DNA from: Desulfobulbus propionicus | Lineage (GTDB): Bacteria; Desulfobacterota; Desulfobulbia; Desulfobulbales; Desulfobulbaceae | Reading direction: 5' to 3' | Assembly (NCBI GenBank): GCA_002746685.1 | Contig: PDQK01000018.1 | Coordinates: 1 to 32,009 of the forward strand | Length of the DNA: 32,009 nucleotides | Shown here: piece after piece, positions 1 through 6,181 of the stretch | Layout of the letters: the number at the start of each line of letters is the position of its first letter | Position numbering within the stretch: position 1 is the first letter of the stretch | The notes under the pieces: model-generated | The model's database searches: none | Seen by the model: only the letters and a program-made list of their open reading frames with translations | What the model was told of the DNA's origin: nothing | Translations under genes and position numbers: made by a program

Positions 1-238
1 CTTCTCCAATGGCAAGAGCCAGTCCTTCTGCTGATTCTGGAACAGCGATAAGATGCACATGGTTAGGCATGAGACAGTACCTCAAGATCCGGACATGATG
101 CCGCTGGCAAAATTCTCCCATCAGATCAAGATATGTCTGGTAGTCTTTATCATGAAAAAATGTTTGCTGTCGCCTGTTACCTCGCTGGGTAATATGGTAC
201 GGGTAACCTGGAGCAACAACTCTCGCCATGCGTGCCAT
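1..238 (-). CDS. REP-associated (Y1/IS200-like) transposase, N-terminal part, runs off left edge
   Basis: The minus strand from the ATG at 238 stays open to base 1, giving 79 codons with no stop. The product begins MARMARVVAPGYPYHITQRG and carries the PNHVHLI motif, the HUH metal/active-site motif of Y1 transposases. The N-terminal HITQRGN and the later LRYCLMPNHVH spacing are typical of the REP-associated tyrosine transposase family (TnpA_REP/RAYT), which acts on single-stranded DNA hairpins. The catalytic tyrosine and C-terminus lie outside the window, so intactness cannot be judged. About 50 bp upstream of its start lies a GTCCCCGGAATTCC tandem repeat that could be its REP-type terminus. 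A deletion derivative of a closely similar element lies at 920-1128 on the same strand. Confidence 0.85.
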   Translation of the reverse strand, partial: MARMARVVAPGYPYHITQRGNRRQQTFFHDKDYQTYLDLMGEFCQRHHVRILRYCLMPNHVHLIAVPESAEGLALAIGE

Positions 239-289
239 AAAAAATGATTACTCTATCAGCAGGACTTTTGTCAATAATTAGGTATGATG
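131..289 (-). repeat. Long direct repeat, copy 1 (transposase 5' end and upstream flank)
   Basis: This stretch is nearly identical to 1029-1180, in the same orientation. It covers the first ~35 codons of the transposase plus ~50 bp of upstream non-coding DNA ending at GGTATGATG. Differences are a few substitutions and a short indel (7 bp deleted in the other copy). The two copies flank the hypothetical gene at 413-796. Confidence 0.85.
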
Positions 290-316
290 TCCCCGGAATT
301 CCGTCCCCGGAATTCC
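289..316 (+). repeat. Tandem 14-bp repeat GTCCCCGGAATTCC x2 (REP-like terminus)
   Basis: Two perfect head-to-tail copies of GTCCCCGGAATTCC lie at 289-302 and 303-316, just outside the 5' flank of the transposase. Each contains the palindrome CGGAATTCCG or part of it. The preceding AATTAGGTATGATG plus GTCCCCGGAA (276-298) recurs inverted at 903-925 with one mismatch, so it looks like an element terminus. Confidence 0.7.
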
Positions 317-412
317 GCAATGTTTACCTCTGCCGCTGTGTGCAGGTCACAGGCGGTCTTTCCAAAATTTACCCTTGGTCACCGTCCTTTCCTCCAGAAC
401 CTCCGCTGCTGA

Positions 413-796
413 TCAGGGAAGTCTTCCTTTTTTCTCGTTCTTTTTTGTGGGTTTATTTGCTTCCTTTATCAATTTAAAGGCAAGGTTATCTGTATAACTC
501 ACGCTAATCACGTTACCGACCTTAAATTGTTGAAGTTCCTCAAGGTATTGACTGATAATAGAGAGAGTCGCGTCCACATCGTCTATTTTTTGCCCACTAT
601 CAACTAATTTAGCAAAAACGTCATTGGTACTAATTTCTCTTCCAACAAATGTAATCATGCCATATTTTGATGCATTGCCGCTGTTTAAGCCTCTAAATCC
701 TTTTTTTTCATTACCTGTAAAAGGAATAACAAACTCTTCTGATTTAGCTTTGAAATCCTTAAAGGTTAGACTTACTTGCATTTTTTTAGTCTTCAT
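413..796 (-). CDS. Hypothetical protein, 127 aa, orphan between two transposase copies
   Basis: I do not recognise this protein. It is small, soluble-looking and lysine-rich, begins MKTKKMQVSLTFKDFKAKSE and ends in a basic tail (NKPTKKNEKKGRLP). No signal peptide, membrane segment or metal motif is visible. I chose the ATG at 796 because AAGGA lies 8 bases upstream; an upstream ATG at 817 in the same frame lacks such a site and would add seven residues. The gene is clearly more AT-rich than the neighbouring metabolic genes, and it sits alone between two near-identical transposase segments, which together suggest acquired DNA. It could be a passenger gene, or a phage- or plasmid-derived single-strand-DNA or structural protein, but nothing in the sequence decides this. 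Confidence 0.6.
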   Translation of the reverse strand: MKTKKMQVSLTFKDFKAKSEEFVIPFTGNEKKGFRGLNSGNASKYGMITFVGREISTNDVFAKLVDSGQKIDDVDATLSIISQYLEELQQFKVGNVISVSYTDNLAFKLIKEANKPTKKNEKKGRLP

Positions 797-863
797 AAAT
801 AATATCCTTATTCCCAAGGCCTGTAGTATCGATGATGTGTTTTGTGGAGGTCAGTGCCTTTTT

Positions 864-913
864 GGACTGTTCCGGGGACAGGACTGTTCCGGGGACAGAC
901 TGTTCCGGGGACA
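864..913 (+). repeat. Tandem 17-bp repeat GGACTGTTCCGGGGACA x3
   Basis: Copies lie at 864-880 and 881-897 (perfect) and 898-913 (16 bases, first G missing). The core TGTTCCGGGGACA is the reverse complement of the TGTCCCCGGAACA type seen in the repeats at 289-316, so the two sets face each other across 300-860. They abut the C-terminal end of the transposase remnant at 920. Confidence 0.85.
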
Positions 914-925
914 CCATACCTAATT
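903..925 (-). repeat. Inverted counterpart of the 276-298 element terminus
   Basis: Read on the minus strand this 23-bp segment matches 276-298 on the plus strand with one A/G mismatch (GGTATGGTG instead of GGTATGATG followed by TCCCCGGAA). It overlaps the stop codon of the transposase remnant, so one terminus of the element is fused to the gene's 3' end, a common layout for these transposases. Confidence 0.75.
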
Positions 926-1128
926 CTTCACTTTTGGCCCGGGTTTTTGGGGGTTCAGCTTTCTCCCAAGAAGGTTTTCCAGTTGATCTACAAACAGACT
1001 GTCTCCACAGGGACGGCCAGTTCATTCATATATCTGGTAGTCCTTGTCATGAAAAAATGTTTGCTGTTGCCTCGCTGGGTAATATGGTGAGGGTAACCTG
1101 GAGCAACAACTCTCGCCATGCGTGCCAT
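920..1128 (-). pseudogene. Internally deleted transposase remnant (N- and C-terminal ends fused)
   Basis: From the ATG at 1128 the minus strand repeats the first ~20 codons of the transposase at 1-238 almost exactly, then a 7-bp deletion shifts the frame. Similarity continues to about 1029. The sequence then jumps directly to a segment encoding TGRPCGDSLFVDQLENLLG followed by RKLNPQKPGPKVKN and a TAG at 922-920. TGRP.GD..F...LE..LGR.L..QK.GPK is the characteristic C-terminus of REP-associated transposases. The catalytic middle of the gene is therefore missing, and the two ends are in different frames. It cannot make an active enzyme, but both element ends survive, so it might still be mobilised in trans. 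Confidence 0.85.
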
Positions 1129-1180
1129 AAAAAATGATTACTCTGTCAGCAGGACTTTTGTCAATAATTAGGTATGATGT
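1029..1180 (-). repeat. Long direct repeat, copy 2
   Basis: Near-identical to 131-289 over the transposase start and its upstream flank. The similarity stops at GGTATGATG (1171-1179), immediately before the phnE remnant. This marks the element's boundary with flanking DNA at about 1179/1180. Confidence 0.85.
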
Positions 1181-1350
1181 TTGCGAAATTCCAGAGTTCG
1201 TTTGTTGGAGCAGGCGGTATTGGGATGGTGCTGGATACAGCGCTGAACTTGTTTTACTGGGACAGAGTTTCTGTCATCCTGCTGTCCATCTTCACCGTTG
1301 TCATCCTTGCTGAACTGCTGGTAACCAGAATCAGGATGAAAATCATCTAA
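1180..1350 (+). pseudogene. phnE: 3' remnant of a phosphonate ABC transporter permease (PhnE-like)
   Basis: An open frame on the plus strand gives FAKFQSSFVGAGGIGMVLDT followed by ALNLFYWDRVSVILLSIF, a hydrophobic segment and a basic end RIRMKII before the TAA at 1348-1350. GAGGIG followed by a DRVS-ILL helix and a short basic tail is the C-terminal end of PhnE-type inner-membrane permeases of phosphonate ABC transporters. Only about 56 codons remain, a fifth of a normal gene. The 5' end is cut exactly where the transposase-type repeat ends at 1179/1180, and the ATG ATG preceding it belong to the repeat. The missing 5' part is not found elsewhere in the window. I see no transporter partners nearby. 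Confidence 0.7.
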
Positions 1351-1361
1351 TTGTCAAATCA

Positions 1362-1395
1362 CAGGAGCAGGCTTGTTTGCCCGTCCCTGCTCCTG
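1362..1395 (+). terminator. Hairpin after the phnE remnant
   Basis: A perfect 10-bp inverted repeat (CAGGAGCAGG with CCTGCTCCTG) encloses a 14-base loop, 11 bases after the phnE stop. No T-run follows, so it is either a degenerate terminator or an mRNA-stabilising hairpin left from the phn operon. Confidence 0.45.
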
Positions 1396-1531
1396 CACCT
1401 GATGCAACAGCATCAGCCAAACAGGCAATACCAGCGCCTTATAGAGAATTTAAGGCCAGTAACGGATAGAAGTTCAATCTGTTCACATATCGTTTTTTCA
1501 GGCAGAGTAACTAAAAAGTGAGCAGAACTTC

Positions 1532-1559
1532 TTGCCCTCTAAGGATATAAGCTTATACT
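1532..1559 (+). promoter_or_regulatory. Candidate ahpC promoter with overlapping palindrome
   Basis: TTGCCC (1532-1537) and TATACT (1554-1559) are spaced 16 bp apart, a plausible sigma-70 promoter that would give a leader of about 130 nt. A perfect 12-bp palindrome, TATAAGCTTATA (1546-1557), overlaps the -10 element and could be an operator for a peroxide- or metal-sensing repressor. It does not match a full PerR box, so the regulator is not identified. The rest of 1396-1693 shows no gene. Confidence 0.4.
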
Positions 1560-1693
1560 AACACAGATCGTAACCAATCACAGGGTCTGTACTTCTGCGT
1601 CATTCTCTACTTCTGACGTGTAACTGAACTGCTGGAAGAATTCAATTTCTCAGGAATACAGCTCATTTTAATCATCACAAAAAAGGAGAAACA

Positions 1694-2260
1694 ATGGAAA
1701 CTTTAATTAACACTCAGGTGAAGGATTTCAAGGTTCAAGCGTATGTAAACGACGGCTTTAAAGAGGTAAGCCAGGAAGATTTAAAAGGGAAGTGGTCCAT
1801 CTTTTTCTTTTATCCCGCTGATTTTACTTTTGTGTGCCCCACTGAGCTTGGGGATATGGCTGATAACTATGAAGAGTTCCAGAAGATGGGCGTAGAAGTG
1901 TATTCCGTAAGCACCGACACCCACTTTACCCACAAGGCATGGCATGACGCTTCTGAAACGATCAAGAAGATTAAATACCCCATGCTCGCCGATCCAACCG
2001 GAAAGCTGTCTCAGGATTTTGGTGTTTATATTCCTGAAGAAGGCCTTGCTTATCGTGGTACCTTTCTGGTTAACCCGGAAGGACAGATCAAACTGGCCGA
2101 AGTGAATGACAACGGCATCGGAAGGAACGCAGACGAACTGCTAAGAAAAGTGAAAGCTGCTCAGTATATCGCTGCCAACCCCAATGAGGTGTGTCCTGCC
2201 AAATGGAAAGAAGGCGCAGATACCCTGAAGCCTGGTCTTGATCTTGTGGGCAAAATCTAA
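1694..2260 (+). CDS. ahpC: Alkyl hydroperoxide reductase AhpC, typical 2-Cys peroxiredoxin
   Basis: The 188-residue product has the full AhpC layout. It reduces hydrogen peroxide and organic hydroperoxides in the cytoplasm. The peroxidatic cysteine is C48 within ADFTFVCPTELGD. The resolving cysteine is C167 in EVCPAKW, near the C-terminus. Length and motifs match the AhpC (Prx1/AhpC) group. The start is supported by AAGGAG seven bases upstream. The downstream gene at 2361 encodes an AhpF-like flavoprotein that would re-reduce it, 100 bp away across a hairpin. In an anaerobe this pair is a standard defence against transient oxygen. No frameshift or unusual residue is seen. Confidence 0.97.
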   Translation: METLINTQVKDFKVQAYVNDGFKEVSQEDLKGKWSIFFFYPADFTFVCPTELGDMADNYEEFQKMGVEVYSVSTDTHFTHKAWHDASETIKKIKYPMLADPTGKLSQDFGVYIPEEGLAYRGTFLVNPEGQIKLAEVNDNGIGRNADELLRKVKAAQYIAANPNEVCPAKWKEGADTLKPGLDLVGKI

Positions 2261-2302
2261 GCTCAAAACAGGCACAACATTTTTTTGTTTATTGCTGGTT
2301 TT

Positions 2303-2334
2303 CGGGTGCTTCCTGTTATGAGGTGAAGCACCCG
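2303..2334 (+). terminator. Intercistronic hairpin between ahpC and the reductase gene
   Basis: A perfect 10-bp stem (CGGGTGCTTC with GAAGCACCCG) with a 12-base loop is followed by ATTGTATTTTC, a weak U-rich tract. It probably acts as a leaky terminator or mRNA 3'-end stabiliser, giving more ahpC than reductase message. Confidence 0.65.
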
Positions 2335-2360
2335 ATTGTATTTTCATAGAGGTAGAGGAT

Positions 2361-3914
2361 ATGCTTGATAGTCAGATTGTAGAACAGTTAGCAACGGTTT
2401 TTGAAAAGCTGCAGGGTGCGGTGGAGCTTGTCTATGCCCAAAGCAGTCATGAGAAGCAGGCGGAGCTGGTGGAGATGCTTGAACAGGTAGCTGCTACTTC
2501 CAGCCATGTGGCATCAAGACAGTCAGACAAGAGCAGCGCAACTCCGTTTTTTGAAATCTTCCATAACAGTGAAAAAACCGGGATCGCTTTCAGTGGTATC
2601 CCTGGCGGGCATGAATTTACCTCGCTTATCCTCGCTGTCCTGAATGCAGATCGCCAGGGAAAACTGCCCGATGAGGGGATTATCAGGCGAGTCCAGAATC
2701 TGCAAGGGCCGATCAACCTGAGGACCTTTGTTTCTCTGTCCTGCGAGAACTGCCCGGAAGTAGTTCAGTCCCTCAACGTCATGACAGTATTGCATTCCGA
2801 TTTTACCCACGAGATGGTAGACGGCGCTTTTTTTCAGGACGAGATAGAAGCCCTTGGTATTCAAGGCGTACCCAGTGTCGTGGACGGGGAAGATCTGATC
2901 AGCTCCGGTAAAACCGATTTTGCTGAGTTGCTGACTACACTGGAGGAACATTTTGGTATCGACAGTGAAGCGAAAACCGAACCTGTTGATCTTGGAACGT
3001 TTGATGTTGCTGTAGTCGGGGGTGGCCCTGCCGGCTCTTCTGCGGCAATCTATGCGGCACGAAAAGGGTTACAAACCGTTCTTGTCGCAGAAAAAATTGG
3101 CGGTCAGGTGAAGGAAACCAAAGGGATAGAAAATCTTATTTCGGTGCCCTACACAGAAGGACCGGAACTTGCCGGCAAGTTGGCCCAACATCTTGCTGAA
3201 TATGACATCAAAACACTTGAGCATCGTCGGCTTGACACAATAGCGTTGGGCGACATGAAGCAACTTGAACTCAACAGCGGTGAGTTTCTGCAGGCCAAAT
3301 CCGTCATTGTGGCAACAGGTGCCAAGTGGAGGACGTTGAATATACCGGGAGAAAAGGAGTATATCGGTCGCGGTGTTGCCTTCTGTCCGCACTGTGATGG
3401 TCCCTTTTACAAGGGCAGGGATATTGCCGTGATCGGCGGTGGCAACTCTGGTATCGAAGCAGCAATTGACCTGGCCGGTATGGTAAAATCGGTGGCTGTG
3501 TTTGAATTTTTGCCGGAACTTAAGGCAGACAACGTGCTGGTTGAAAAGCTTAAAACCATGGGCAATGTCACCATTTTTACAAATGCCCAGACAACCGAAG
3601 TTGTTGGCAATGGCGAAAAGGTGACCGGCCTTAAATATAAGGATCGGGAAACCAATGAAGAGCACCTGTATCCTCTGGATGGCATTTTTGTCCAGATCGG
3701 CCTGCTCCCTAACAGCACTTTTGTGAAGGATATTGTGGAAACAAATCAGATGGGCGAGATCGTCATCGATGAAAAATGCCGGACCAGTCAAAAAGGCATC
3801 TATGCTGCTGGTGATGTCACCACCGTGCCGTACAAACAGATCATCATCAGCATGGGAGAGGGTGCCAAGGCGGCCCTGACCACCTTTGAAGACCAGGTCT
3901 TATCCCAGGGGTAA
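2361..3914 (+). CDS. ahpF: AhpF-like peroxiredoxin/thioredoxin reductase flavoprotein
   Basis: The 517-residue protein has the AhpF architecture. Residues 1-200 form tandem thioredoxin-like folds with a redox CENC motif (C128, C131). An FAD-binding loop VVGGGPAGSSAA follows near 219-229. A second dithiol CPHC (C342, C345) is the active-site pair of the thioredoxin-reductase class, and an NAD(P)H-binding loop VIGGGNSGIEAA lies near 357-368. The C-terminal GIYAAGDVTT closes the FAD site. It passes electrons from NAD(P)H through FAD and the two dithiols to AhpC. Length equals E. coli AhpF (about 520). GAGG lies about 11 bases and AGAGGA directly upstream of the ATG. It ends 13 bp from the convergent DUF3108 gene. 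Confidence 0.95.
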   Translation: MLDSQIVEQLATVFEKLQGAVELVYAQSSHEKQAELVEMLEQVAATSSHVASRQSDKSSATPFFEIFHNSEKTGIAFSGIPGGHEFTSLILAVLNADRQGKLPDEGIIRRVQNLQGPINLRTFVSLSCENCPEVVQSLNVMTVLHSDFTHEMVDGAFFQDEIEALGIQGVPSVVDGEDLISSGKTDFAELLTTLEEHFGIDSEAKTEPVDLGTFDVAVVGGGPAGSSAAIYAARKGLQTVLVAEKIGGQVKETKGIENLISVPYTEGPELAGKLAQHLAEYDIKTLEHRRLDTIALGDMKQLELNSGEFLQAKSVIVATGAKWRTLNIPGEKEYIGRGVAFCPHCDGPFYKGRDIAVIGGGNSGIEAAIDLAGMVKSVAVFEFLPELKADNVLVEKLKTMGNVTIFTNAQTTEVVGNGEKVTGLKYKDRETNEEHLYPLDGIFVQIGLLPNSTFVKDIVETNQMGEIVIDEKCRTSQKGIYAAGDVTTVPYKQIIISMGEGAKAALTTFEDQVLSQG

Positions 3915-3927
3915 TGGAAGCAGGTAG

Positions 3928-4782
3928 TTACGGCGTGTTACGGTGGCTAGGCGGAGTACAACGTGAATTGTTGTATTCCTCTAGCTCAGCAACCAAGGAA
4001 CCCACCACAATTTTTGAATGAATCTCAATGGGGACGCGGCACTCATCATCGGTTACCCAGAAGACCGTGTCTCCATCCTTGTCATACAACCCTTTAAAGG
4101 TCATCTTAGGCTGAATTTTAAGGGTCGCCACTTCACCAAACAGCGAATTTCGCACCTCTCTTCCCACCGCTTTCACAGCGACTTCATGACGTTGTTTATC
4201 CACAAAGGCTGGCACCCTTATGGGAGTGTCAAGCTGTTCAAAGGTCAGTGCACGAGAGATAAAAAACGCAGAAAACTCATTGTAAACCGTCCCTGCTATG
4301 GGGTACTTTTTTTGAGGTTGGGCATTTTTTTGATAGGTCACCTCCAGTTTTTGCTGGTCATAGATCGTCAAACGTTTGGTTTCCCTCCCCCACGTTTCCC
4401 TCCCCCACCCTTCCCTTTGGTGGACAGCATACTGCAAAGGAAGCTTCAATGGTCCCTCTACAATGGTGGTAAAGGTATCATCCACTGGATACACCAGCTT
4501 AAACAAGCCATAATCGGTCACTCGCACCTTTATAGCAAACCTGTCTGTACCAGGTTCAACGGGGACAATAGAAATAAAGAGATCGCCAATTTTAATCCCA
4601 CCACTCCAGGAAACAGCAAAATGCATCTGCTCAGCACCGTTAAACATATTGTTCAGGCTGTGCTGCTCAAGTTGTTCTGCTGTAGTTTGCATAACCGCAT
4701 GGGCAATACCCACTCCAGCAATCAGCAGCAGTAGGGAAGGAACAAGAAAACGGATCAACCTGAAGTTGCCAAGGAAAGACAT
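3928..4782 (-). CDS. DUF3108 protein, exported, last gene of the menaquinone operon
   Basis: I start this at the ATG at 4782 because MSFLGNFRLIRFLVPSLLLL leads into a clear signal peptide ending near AHA; an earlier in-frame ATG at 4923 would add 47 residues lying wholly inside ubiA. The mature protein (about 255 aa) is beta-rich, with FAVSWSGGIKIGD near its start and a conserved tail (TFKGLYDKDG, VFWVTDDECRVPIEI), the hallmarks of the DUF3108 family. That family is periplasmic and of unknown biochemical role. The gene overlaps the end of ubiA by 28 bp, so it is almost certainly cotranslated with quinone genes. A perfect 15-bp tandem duplication (4379-4408) gives a repeated WGRET pentapeptide. 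Confidence 0.8.
   Translation of the reverse strand: MSFLGNFRLIRFLVPSLLLLIAGVGIAHAVMQTTAEQLEQHSLNNMFNGAEQMHFAVSWSGGIKIGDLFISIVPVEPGTDRFAIKVRVTDYGLFKLVYPVDDTFTTIVEGPLKLPLQYAVHQREGWGRETWGRETKRLTIYDQQKLEVTYQKNAQPQKKYPIAGTVYNEFSAFFISRALTFEQLDTPIRVPAFVDKQRHEVAVKAVGREVRNSLFGEVATLKIQPKMTFKGLYDKDGDTVFWVTDDECRVPIEIHSKIVVGSLVAELEEYNNSRCTPPSHRNTP
4379..4408 (-). repeat. 15-bp tandem duplication inside the DUF3108 gene
   Basis: GTTTCCCTCCCCCAC occurs twice head to tail (4379-4393 and 4394-4408) with no mismatch. It stays in frame and doubles a WGRET peptide in the exported protein. Slipped-strand copying is the likely origin, so copy number may vary between strains. Confidence 0.9.
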
Positions 4783-5612
4783 GTCGCGCAAAAAAGAGCA
4801 AGGGAGATAAAACCATTCATGGAGAAAAAAGACATGTGAATCCGTGAAAGGTCTGAAGGATTGACTATCATGTGTTGATAGAACAAAGCAACACCAGTAA
4901 GGATAATGCCTACAAAATACCACCCGTTAAGACCAGTCTGGATGCCGGTCAGAATGAAAAAAACAAAGGCGATCAGATGAAATAAGGTGGCAATCCGAAA
5001 GGCGTTTCTACTGCCAAAAATTGCAGGCATGGAGTGTAACCCGGCGGAGCGGTCAAACTGAGCATCCAGGCATGCATAAATACAATCAAAGCCTGCTACC
5101 CAAAAAAGCACCCCCAAAGAGAGAACCCACGGGAACCCTTCCAGACTACCAGCAACGGCAACCCAGCCACCTAGTGGAGAACAGGCCAACGCCACTCCAA
5201 GCACCACATGACAGAGCCAGGTAAACCGTTTGGTTAACGAGTAAAAAAGGGTCAACCCCAAGGCAATTGGGGAGATGAGTAAGGCCATGGTGTTCAGCAT
5301 AAAGCAGGAAAAGAAGAAGAGCAGCCCCGCAAGAATAACCATGCCCCATGATTCTGGTAAACTCACCTCTCCTGCTGGGATTGCTCGTTTAGCGGTCCGC
5401 GGGTTGGCAGCATCAAAGGTGCGGTCTGCAATGCGGTTAAATCCCATGGCGCAGGTTCGCGCACCAACCATGGCCCCAACCACCCAGATGAACACCCATA
5501 AGCTGGGGATACCACGTTCAGCCAGAAAAACACCCATAAGCGCAAAGGGCATGGCAAAAACAGTGTACTTAAATTTAATCATCTCAAGCAGCACCTGAAT
5601 TTTTTTCCACAT
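4755..5612 (-). CDS. UbiA-family prenyltransferase, likely MqnP of the futalosine pathway
   Basis: This integral membrane protein of 285 residues is dominated by hydrophobic helices. It carries both aspartate-rich motifs of UbiA prenyltransferases: NRIADRTFD in the first cytoplasmic loop and DCIYACLDAQFD in the later loop. These bind Mg2+ and the polyprenyl diphosphate. In this context it should attach the prenyl chain to the 1,4-dihydroxy-naphthoate precursor (MqnP role) rather than 4-hydroxybenzoate. I chose the ATG at 5612 because GGAGG lies nine bases upstream and the start overlaps the preceding stop as TAATG; an ATG at 5633 is possible but has no such site. The gene overlaps the next one by 28 bp. 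Confidence 0.88.
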   Translation of the reverse strand: MWKKIQVLLEMIKFKYTVFAMPFALMGVFLAERGIPSLWVFIWVVGAMVGARTCAMGFNRIADRTFDAANPRTAKRAIPAGEVSLPESWGMVILAGLLFFFSCFMLNTMALLISPIALGLTLFYSLTKRFTWLCHVVLGVALACSPLGGWVAVAGSLEGFPWVLSLGVLFWVAGFDCIYACLDAQFDRSAGLHSMPAIFGSRNAFRIATLFHLIAFVFFILTGIQTGLNGWYFVGIILTGVALFYQHMIVNPSDLSRIHMSFFSMNGFISLALFCATCLSLATSG

Positions 5613-6181
5613 TAGGCTGTCCCTCCAGGCCACCTGTTATATTTTGGAGCATGCAATCCCAGTAGTTCACACAGTCGTCCTGTATAATTATCCGCCATTT
5701 CTTCAAAAGAGGTGGGCCTTGAATAAAAGGCAGGCAATGGTGGACAAATAAGAGCACCAGCGTCATGCACGGTGAGCATGTTCTTCAAATGGGTTCTGTT
5801 CAGTGGTGTTTCCCTGACCGCTAAAATCAATGGCCGCCTTTCCTTTAAGGTTACATCGGCCGCGCGGTGGATGAGGTTAGCGGTATACCCTGAAGCAATG
5901 GCTGCCAAGCTCCCAACAGTGCAAGGCAAAATCACCATGGCATCAAAACGGGCGGAACCTGAGGCAGGGGCAGCAGAAAAATCATCTGCAGAATACCATT
6001 GTGTAACCCCTGATAACTGATCTGGAGCAATTTGGAGCTCAAACTTGAGCACCTGCAACCCTGCATCAGAGATAATCCCATGCACTTCCACATCAAGTGC
6101 ACCAAGCTGTTTGAGTAACGATGACACATAGAGCATTCCAGTTGCTCCGGTAATCCCTAACAGGATTTTTGTAACAGCCAT
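5612..6181 (-). CDS. ubiX: UbiX-like flavin prenyltransferase (prenylated-FMN synthase)
   Basis: The 189-residue product starts MAVTKILLGITGATGMLYVS, the FMN-binding N-terminus of the UbiX/Pad1 flavoprotein family. Later motifs include PCTVGSLAAIASGYTANLIH and RPLILAVRETPLNRTHLKNM, which shape the FMN and prenyl phosphate sites. Such enzymes make the prenylated FMN cofactor used by UbiD-type decarboxylases. In the futalosine pathway a UbiX-like (MqnM) and UbiD-like (MqnL) pair decarboxylates the naphthoate intermediate. The matching UbiD-like gene is not in this window. Start and stop overlap both neighbours by one base (TAATG), so translation is coupled from menG through ubiA. Confidence 0.92.
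   Translation of the reverse strand: MAVTKILLGITGATGMLYVSSLLKQLGALDVEVHGIISDAGLQVLKFELQIAPDQLSGVTQWYSADDFSAAPASGSARFDAMVILPCTVGSLAAIASGYTANLIHRAADVTLKERRPLILAVRETPLNRTHLKNMLTVHDAGALICPPLPAFYSRPTSFEEMADNYTGRLCELLGLHAPKYNRWPGGTA

Noticed and set aside
864..913. Possible CRISPR array
   Set aside because: The three 17-bp units are directly abutting with no spacers and no cas genes are near; they are REP-type tandem repeats.
786..1025. 79-codon minus-strand frame across the tandem repeats
   Set aside because: It reads the transposase C-terminal segment and GTCCCCGGAA repeats in the wrong frame; the correct frame of that segment gives the conserved QKPGPK end.
3069..3791. 240-codon frame on the minus strand
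   Set aside because: Antisense to the conserved FAD/NAD domain of the AhpF-like reductase; no family features or ribosome binding site.
4018..4734. 238-codon frame on the plus strand
   Set aside because: Lies entirely opposite the DUF3108 gene, whose signal peptide and conserved motifs fix the real strand.
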